A DNA stretch of 9,919 nt from Pseudomonadaceae bacterium (lineage in GTDB: Bacteria; Pseudomonadota; Alphaproteobacteria; UBA2136; UBA6156), in assembly GCA_947464215.1 (NCBI GenBank), contig CANHVX010000030.1:1-9919 (forward strand). Reading direction: 5' to 3'. The notes beneath the pieces were generated by a model. That model saw only the letters and a list, made by a program, of their open reading frames with translations, was not told the origin of the DNA and did no database searches. How positions within the stretch are numbered: the first letter of the stretch is position 1; each line of letters starts with the position of its first letter. A program made the translations under genes and the position numbers. Of the stretch, positions 6,240 through 9,919 are shown piece by piece.

Positions 6240-6249
6240 CTTAACAAAC

Positions 6250-7470
6250 TTATCGTATTTCAGGAAACCACAACTGGATTTCCACTTCAGCCTCATGCAA
6301 ATTACCAGAGGCATGAATCAGATTCTTGACCGAGCGCTTCTGCTCTTCTTCCGAGAGCGAAGCGTCGACACCGAACTTGCCGCGGATCGTGTCGGGTTCA
6401 GCCTTGGCTGGAATGGTGTGACCCACCAGCTTGCGCGTCCGCTTCACGATATCATCGCCTTCAAGGATGAGAGCCACCACCGGACCGGAATCCATAAAGT
6501 CGATCAGACGATTCCAGACCGCCTTGCCGACTTCGAAGGGAACGGTGGTGCCGAAAACGGTTACGGGGTCCAGCCTACTCTTGGAGTAGTCTTCGAGCGT
6601 GCTCTTGCCGACGAATTCGAACCAGTCGTTTTCCTTAGCATAGTGCTGCTCTAGGTGGGAGCGGTTCGGCTTGACCATCTTCATGGCGACGATGGTGCCG
6701 ATACCTTCGAGCATCGTCAGAATCTGGCCGGAGAGCTTCTTTTCGACAGCGTCCGGCTTGAGAAGGATAAGCGAGCGTTCAACCATTTTAAGCTCCTTGC
6801 TAATGGTCGTTGAGATGAGTCGGGTGAACTCCTGCCGAAGATTCTCCGGCAAGGGCATTGGCAGTTGATTGAGTTCGGAAAGGACGATATTCGCCGCATT
6901 ACTTGTACCGCCGTTAGGCGTTCCAAGGTCTTGGCCGAAATCAATCATGTAAACGTCACCGTTTTCCGAGCAACGCAAATCACTCAGCAGCTGCAGGATA
7001 TGGAATCGCCCTTGGGTAAGAGCAATCACCACACCAGCCAGTCCCTGCATGAGCTTTTCAACCTTGGGATAGAGGCGGACATAGGCTTCTACAAAGGAAT
7101 CTGGAACAAACTCCTCAAGCAATGCCCCCTCATTGGAAGCATAGAGCTTGGGCGTGTGAACCCCATAACCTTCTAGAAGTCTGCGCCGCTCTAGCCAATT
7201 CTGAAGCGTTACTTCCGGTGCAAGGCCCGCAATGCAGGCTTTGATGACGAATTGCCGGGAGAATTGGTCACTCTCCAAACAAAACATCATGACGTAGGTT
7301 TCGGAACCACGGCGATGCCAATCGCCATCACTCCTGATACAAAATGGGCCTTCGCCCATAGTATTATCCAGCAAAGCCAGTTTCTGAATGGCTATTTGGA
7401 CGTCTTCGCAACCAGCGAACTTCTTCAATTCGGCAGATACGTTGGGTGGAATTTCAGGATGGGTGCAAAT
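6250..7470 (-). CDS. Kinase-like (APH fold) domain fused to nucleoside diphosphate kinase
   Basis: A 406-residue fusion when read from ATT 7470. Residues 1-228 look like an APH-type kinase: VIK at 75-77 (ATP lysine K77), a helix with ERRRLLEGYG near 94-103, hinge ALLEEF at 116-121, and IDFGQDLG at 176-183 (DFG-like D177). The catalytic loop lacks a normal HGD: it reads HILQLLSD at 157-164. Residues 229-406 are a complete nucleoside diphosphate kinase starting MVERSLILLKPDAV, with K239, R346, T352, R363, N383 and catalytic H386 in NLIHASGN. It has an insertion around the WFEFVGKSTLEDYS region and HASG instead of HGSD, like archaeal or candidate-phyla NDKs. NDK transfers gamma-phosphate from ATP to NDPs. 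An internal Shine-Dalgarno allows NDK alone to be made from ATG 6786. Starting at TTG 7428 would lack a ribosome site. Confidence 0.8.
   Translation of the reverse strand: MCTHPEIPPNVSAELKKFAGCEDVQIAIQKLALLDNTMGEGPFCIRSDGDWHRRGSETYVMMFCLESDQFSRQFVIKACIAGLAPEVTLQNWLERRRLLEGYGVHTPKLYASNEGALLEEFVPDSFVEAYVRLYPKVEKLMQGLAGVVIALTQGRFHILQLLSDLRCSENGDVYMIDFGQDLGTPNGGTSNAANIVLSELNQLPMPLPENLRQEFTRLISTTISKELKMVERSLILLKPDAVEKKLSGQILTMLEGIGTIVAMKMVKPNRSHLEQHYAKENDWFEFVGKSTLEDYSKSRLDPVTVFGTTVPFEVGKAVWNRLIDFMDSGPVVALILEGDDIVKRTRKLVGHTIPAKAEPDTIRGKFGVDASLSEEEQKRSVKNLIHASGNLHEAEVEIQLWFPEIR
6784..6798 (-). promoter_or_regulatory. Internal Shine-Dalgarno and start of stand-alone NDK
   Basis: On the minus strand AAGGAG (6793-6798) stands six bases before ATG 6786, which is the first codon of MVERSLILLKPDAV, the usual NDK amino terminus. 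The frame is open straight through from the kinase-like half, so ribosomes can both read through and initiate here. The second product would be 178 residues. Confidence 0.65.
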
Positions 7471-7481
7471 TAGTGCCTCCT
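7468..7481 (-). promoter_or_regulatory. Perfect Shine-Dalgarno before a likely AUU start codon
   Basis: Minus-strand AGGAGG (7476-7481) is followed after five bases by ATT (7468-7470) in the frame of the kinase-like/NDK gene. No ATG or GTG exists in this frame between the upstream stop TAG (7504-7506 region) and the domain; the only other candidate is TTG 7428, which has no ribosome site. TTG at 7467-7469 is in another frame and stops after four codons. Confidence 0.55.
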
Positions 7482-7504
7482 GCGAAAAGTCTCTGTTCCC
7501 TGCC

Positions 7505-7533
7505 TAAATAGGTTAGTTTACTTAAAATTTCAA
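7505..7533 (-). promoter_or_regulatory. Sigma70-type promoter of the kinase-like/NDK gene
   Basis: On the minus strand TTGAAA (7528-7533) and TATTTA (7505-7510) are separated by exactly 17 bases in an AT-rich spacer after a strong terminator. Transcription would begin near 7498, giving a leader just long enough for the AGGAGG at 7481, which supports the AUU start at 7470. Confidence 0.65.
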
Positions 7534-7547
7534 TAGAATTTACATAC

Positions 7548-7574
7548 AAAAAACTCCCCCAGAGGCTGGGGGAG
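7548..7574 (-). terminator. Intrinsic terminator of the GT2-kinase-HAM1 operon
   Basis: Minus-strand CTCCCCCAG and CTGGGGGAG (7566-7574 and 7554-7562) form a 9-bp stem with a three-base loop, followed directly by six T residues (7553 to 7548). It lies 14 bases after the HAM1 stop and separates that operon from the NDK unit. Confidence 0.9.
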
Positions 7575-7588
7575 CTAGACTTCGAATC

Positions 7589-8143
7589 TTAGAGAGCGGC
7601 GAGGTACTTGCCGAACTCGTGGTAGTGGCTGAGCTTATCAACCCAATATTGTTCGAGTTTGTCCCGTGGCGTTGTGCCAACGGTGGTATCAAACCCTTCC
7701 AAAATCAGGATGTTGTCGATGGCAGAGCCGTTGCCCTGGGCTTCCCGCGTCAGCGTGGCATGCTGCTCAGAGATAAAGACTTTCGCCTTTTCCCCTGGCA
7801 CGCAGTACGCCAAGCACTCGCGGATGATAACCTTGCGGTCATCATGGGCGGAAACAAGGCCCAAAATGTCTTGACTGGTGAGGGTTTTGTTGAGGAACTT
7901 GATGAAAGGCCCCGGAAACCCCTTAAGCGCGGAGAAGTAGTAGCCGACATCGGTAACCATGACTGGCTGACCGATCTCCTTCGCTGCGTATTCCGCAGAA
8001 AAGGCGGCGACTTCTTCCACACTCAGTGACTGAATCTCCGGTGTTTCAACCTTTTTCCGGTCAAGTTCGTGCCCGTACTGGCCGAGTACGTCTTGAGCGG
8101 TTTTCCATTTCCCCTCGTTGCCGGTGATAAACGTGAGCTTCAT
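7589..8143 (-). CDS. HAM1/RdgB-family (ITPase) nucleoside triphosphate pyrophosphatase
   Basis: A 184-residue protein of the HAM1/RdgB/ITPase family, which hydrolyses non-canonical NTPs such as ITP, XTP and their deoxy forms to NMP and pyrophosphate. Visible are the N-terminal phosphate-binding motif FITGNEGKW at 5-13, ETPEIQSL at 33-40, and the family core VTDVGYYFSALKGFPGPF at 63-80 (D65 at the metal/general-base position). The C-terminal SHR motif reads SHY at 172-174, so the base-contacting Arg is replaced. Length is slightly short but complete. ATG 8143 has GGAG six bases upstream, overlapping the stop of the preceding kinase; the gap between the genes is ten bases. It is the last gene of the operon. 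Changed SHR and YYF contexts hint at a specialised substrate rather than general house-cleaning; that is inference. Confidence 0.86.
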   Translation of the reverse strand: MKLTFITGNEGKWKTAQDVLGQYGHELDRKKVETPEIQSLSVEEVAAFSAEYAAKEIGQPVMVTDVGYYFSALKGFPGPFIKFLNKTLTSQDILGLVSAHDDRKVIIRECLAYCVPGEKAKVFISEQHATLTREAQGNGSAIDNILILEGFDTTVGTTPRDKLEQYWVDKLSHYHEFGKYLAAL

Positions 8144-8153
8144 TGAACTCTCC

Positions 8154-8807
8154 CTAGATGATTTTACCTAGGGAAGCCTTTACCACGTCATCAAACGCGG
8201 CGCCAGCGTCAACCACCTGAATACCTTGAAAGATTGAGGAAGAAACCGAATCTTCGAAAAGGTGATAAGCCTTTTTGAGATTATTCAGTTCCTCTTTTAC
8301 TTCCAGCACGGCTCCCCGCGCCACGATTCGCTCGTAGGCCGCTTCAGGAGCTATCCGAAGGTATATCGTCACGTCCGGCATGGGGATAACCCCGCCCTCA
8401 ACGGCTGCGAGAAACATCTCCGCCGCTGTAGGTGTGCTTTGAAGGCTGAGAGCCTTCGCCAGAACGTATTTGCCGAGCGCGTAGCGGTCAGTAATGACCA
8501 CATCGTACTTATCCAGGGAAGCGGAAATATCCGTGACAGCGTAGGAGACGAACTCCGCAGCCCTCAAGATTTGATCTTCCTCTTCTTGGATGGGACGGCC
8601 ACGCGCCATCATCTGCTTCCGCACGTCCTCGTAGGGCATCCAGTATTCGGGATACCTTCCGTGGGTGAGAACAAGCGCGGCATTGAGGCCGCGCTTATTC
8701 AGTTCATCGAGGCACTGGTTGATGACGGTTGTTTTACCGGCACCATCCAAGCCCTCAAAGGCGATTAGCCTTCCTTTTCTTGTCCTGCTTGAGGGTAGTG
8801 AACCCAT
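8154..8807 (-). CDS. tmk: Thymidylate-kinase-like nucleoside monophosphate kinase
   Basis: A 217-residue P-loop kinase of the dTMP kinase family, which phosphorylates (d)NMP to (d)NDP with ATP in the cytosol. The P-loop FEGLDGAGKTT is at 17-27 (K25), the base/NMP-binding part includes THGRYPE near 48-54, the DRY motif VVITDRYALG is at 103-112 (D107, R108), and VTIYLRIAPEAAYERI at 146-161 leads into the LID-side helix. The DRY block is less like housekeeping enzymes, which usually continue with S...YQ, so the acceptor may not be dTMP. ATG 8807 has AAGGAA eight bases upstream and gives ten residues before the first strand. This start overlaps the glycosyltransferase gene by 53 bases; no later ATG, GTG or TTG lies before the P-loop. 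It is the middle gene of a three-gene operon. Confidence 0.85.
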   Translation of the reverse strand: MGSLPSSRTRKGRLIAFEGLDGAGKTTVINQCLDELNKRGLNAALVLTHGRYPEYWMPYEDVRKQMMARGRPIQEEEDQILRAAEFVSYAVTDISASLDKYDVVITDRYALGKYVLAKALSLQSTPTAAEMFLAAVEGGVIPMPDVTIYLRIAPEAAYERIVARGAVLEVKEELNNLKKAYHLFEDSVSSSIFQGIQVVDAGAAFDDVVKASLGKII

Positions 8808-9798
8808 CGTACTGGTTCCTTCTGAGGAGAGAGCGAACTTGGATGTGATCGTAGATGGCGATAGCCCAGCCGATAGAATTACCCCGCAGCCCGTGAACAA
8901 TGTAGCTCACCGGCAGAGGGTAACGGCCACGAAGGCTGAGAATCATCTTGCGGATGGTGTAACCAGCATGGCCGATCAAAGCCCACCAGAGGTAGCGGTA
9001 ATCGAAGTAATTCAGGAAGATCGACATCGGATACCCGCTGTCGCCCTTGCCATAGAGATAGAGCTTCGATTTGATGTCATCCTCGGTGTCCGGGTGGAAA
9101 TGGAAAATCTCGACATCGGTGGTGTAGTACAGCTCGTAACCAGCACGAGCGATACGGTAGCCGATTTCGAGGCTGTATCCATGCTTCAGCAATCCTTGCT
9201 GCCCCAACGCCGTGTTGAGCAAGCCAACTTCCTTGAAGACCTTTGCAGGTATCATGTAGTTGGCACCGGCGCAGATCTTGTGAAACTGCCACGGCAACAC
9301 CTTAAACTTCGCCTGGGAAAGGAATGCTTCCGACCAGTAGAGGTCTTTTGCGCCCTTTCCAAGCCCACCTTTGGCTTCCCAGAGTTTCTGGTGTTCATTG
9401 GCGTTCTTGAGCGAAGTCACTCGGCCCGATACATACCCGACCTTGGGGTACTTCTTGAAGACGGCCACCATCTTAGCCAACCATTCCGGGTCGGTGATAA
9501 TGCAATCGTCGTCGGTCAGGGCGATATATTCACCCTTTGCCTCAAGAATCCCCCGGTTGCAGGCATGGGGATGACCAAGGCCCGGTTCATGGTAGAATGC
9601 CACATTGAAGGCGTCACTGATGGCCTGTGTTTTGGCCGCAACGGCCTTGTCTGCATGGTTTTCAACCACGATAACCTCGTAGCGAGGCAGCGTGATCGAT
9701 TCCAGCCCGGCAAGGTTAGTCAGAAATTTCTGAAGAAAGTCATGGCGATTGCAGGTTGCAATTACCAGCGATACTTCAGGTGAAGTTTGTTCATGCAT
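8755..9798 (-). CDS. Family 2 glycosyltransferase (GT-A fold)
   Basis: A 347-residue inverting-type GT2 enzyme, which transfers a sugar from a nucleotide-sugar to an acceptor, typically at the cytosolic membrane face. The N-terminal nucleotide-binding strand is EVSLVIATCNRHDFL at 8-22; the second is YEVIVVENHAD at 40-50; the metal-binding DXD-type motif is ALTDDDC at 93-99; GANYMIP at 178-184 fits the acceptor-side region, and SLEIGYRIARAGYELYY at 209-225 is the usual family helix followed by a strand. The C-terminal 90 residues contain aromatic stretches such as YLWWALIGHAGYTI but no clear transmembrane helix, so peripheral membrane binding is possible. ATG 9798 has AAAGGGG six bases upstream. 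It heads the operon with the P-loop kinase and HAM1 protein. Donor and acceptor cannot be predicted. Confidence 0.9.
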   Translation of the reverse strand: MHEQTSPEVSLVIATCNRHDFLQKFLTNLAGLESITLPRYEVIVVENHADKAVAAKTQAISDAFNVAFYHEPGLGHPHACNRGILEAKGEYIALTDDDCIITDPEWLAKMVAVFKKYPKVGYVSGRVTSLKNANEHQKLWEAKGGLGKGAKDLYWSEAFLSQAKFKVLPWQFHKICAGANYMIPAKVFKEVGLLNTALGQQGLLKHGYSLEIGYRIARAGYELYYTTDVEIFHFHPDTEDDIKSKLYLYGKGDSGYPMSIFLNYFDYRYLWWALIGHAGYTIRKMILSLRGRYPLPVSYIVHGLRGNSIGWAIAIYDHIQVRSLLRRNQYDGFTTLKQDKKRKANRL

Positions 9799-9919
9799 CG
9801 AATTCCCCTTTAGGTTCGCGAAACGTTAAGTTAGGATTTCCAGGAATCAAATGGGTAATGAATAGCAGTTTTTCAAGGGGCTAATAAATCTTGAAGCTTT
9901 TAGATAGCGCCTCAGAGAC
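9799..9919 (-). promoter_or_regulatory. Leader of the GT2 operon with strong ribosome site
   Basis: The AT-rich 121 bases before the glycosyltransferase hold AAAGGGG (9805-9811) six bases from its ATG. I see no convincing -35/-10 pair: a TTGAAA is present but nothing like TATAAT follows at the right distance. A 6-bp inverted repeat TTCAAG...CTTGAA lies in the middle. No gene is visible up to the window edge, so an upstream gene may be cotranscribed. Confidence 0.4.

Larger units (their letters stand above)
5854..6249. other. Non-coding repeat-rich region behind the ATPase remnant
   Basis: No credible gene lies here. Its left half (to about 6041) holds the palindromes and tandem repeats listed separately. 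The right half is AT-rich, contains a 10-bp palindrome CAGTATACTG (6173-6182), and ends in the terminator of the minus-strand gene. A TTGTTA...TAAAAT pair with an 18-base spacer in the AT-rich part (plus strand) resembles a promoter but has no gene after it. Confidence 0.5.

Noticed and set aside
6030..6314. 94-codon minus-strand ORF
   Set aside because: It covers the terminator of the NDK gene and the repeat region in another frame, with no domain or ribosome site.
8665..9783. 372-codon plus-strand ORF
   Set aside because: Antisense to the GT2 and kinase genes; it has no motif, while the minus strand shows GT-A and P-loop signatures and ribosome sites.
7470..9798. Nucleoside antibiotic cluster or phage DNA-modification cassette stated as fact
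   Set aside because: The gene set is compatible with either, but no scaffold-forming enzyme, transferase to DNA, or phage structural gene is in the window, so it stays a hypothesis.

Overview
The window looks like chromosomal DNA of a Gram-negative bacterium, most likely an alphaproteobacterium (inference). It carries a MltA-type murein lytic transglycosylase with a Sec signal peptide, and the left half is a compact GC-rich set of housekeeping genes. Taxonomy rests on gene style only; there is no rRNA or tRNA gene here.

Left part (1-4870), GC-rich and ordinary: an EVE-domain protein (+) converges on a Bax inhibitor-1 family membrane protein (-) with a shared hairpin terminator between them. 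Next, on the minus strand, come a ManB/CpsG-type phosphomannomutase and, downstream of it, a previously easy-to-miss 48-residue membrane ORF ending just before a strong hairpin. Diverging from the mutase are MltA and a HIT (histidine triad) protein on the plus strand.

Middle part (4870-6249), accessory and damaged: composition drops abruptly to AT-rich right after the HIT stop codon. A PIN-domain ORF without a convincing native start runs into a chimeric junction near 5250. Beyond the junction lies the C-terminal part of a RepA-like RecA-fold ATPase/helicase that has lost its Walker A region. It is followed by about 400 bp of non-coding DNA with two related long palindromes, 11-bp-phased TAACAG repeats and tandem CACCGTTT repeats. 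This looks like the remnant of a replication or control region from a plasmid, phage or integrative element.

Right part (6250-9919), an island of minus-strand genes: glycosyltransferase family 2, then a thymidylate-kinase-like P-loop kinase, then a HAM1/RdgB-family NTP pyrophosphatase. These three are packed as an operon and end in a textbook terminator. A second unit with its own sigma70-like promoter encodes a protein with an APH/kinase-like N-terminal half fused in frame to a complete nucleoside diphosphate kinase. It appears to start at a rare AUU codon behind a perfect Shine-Dalgarno, and a second strong Shine-Dalgarno sits exactly at the normal NDK start, so two products are expected. 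A nucleoside monophosphate kinase, a nucleoside diphosphate kinase and an NTP pyrophosphatase with an altered SHR motif, next to a glycosyltransferase, suggest a dedicated pathway handling an unusual nucleotide. This is the most interesting part of the window, though its substrate cannot be read from sequence.
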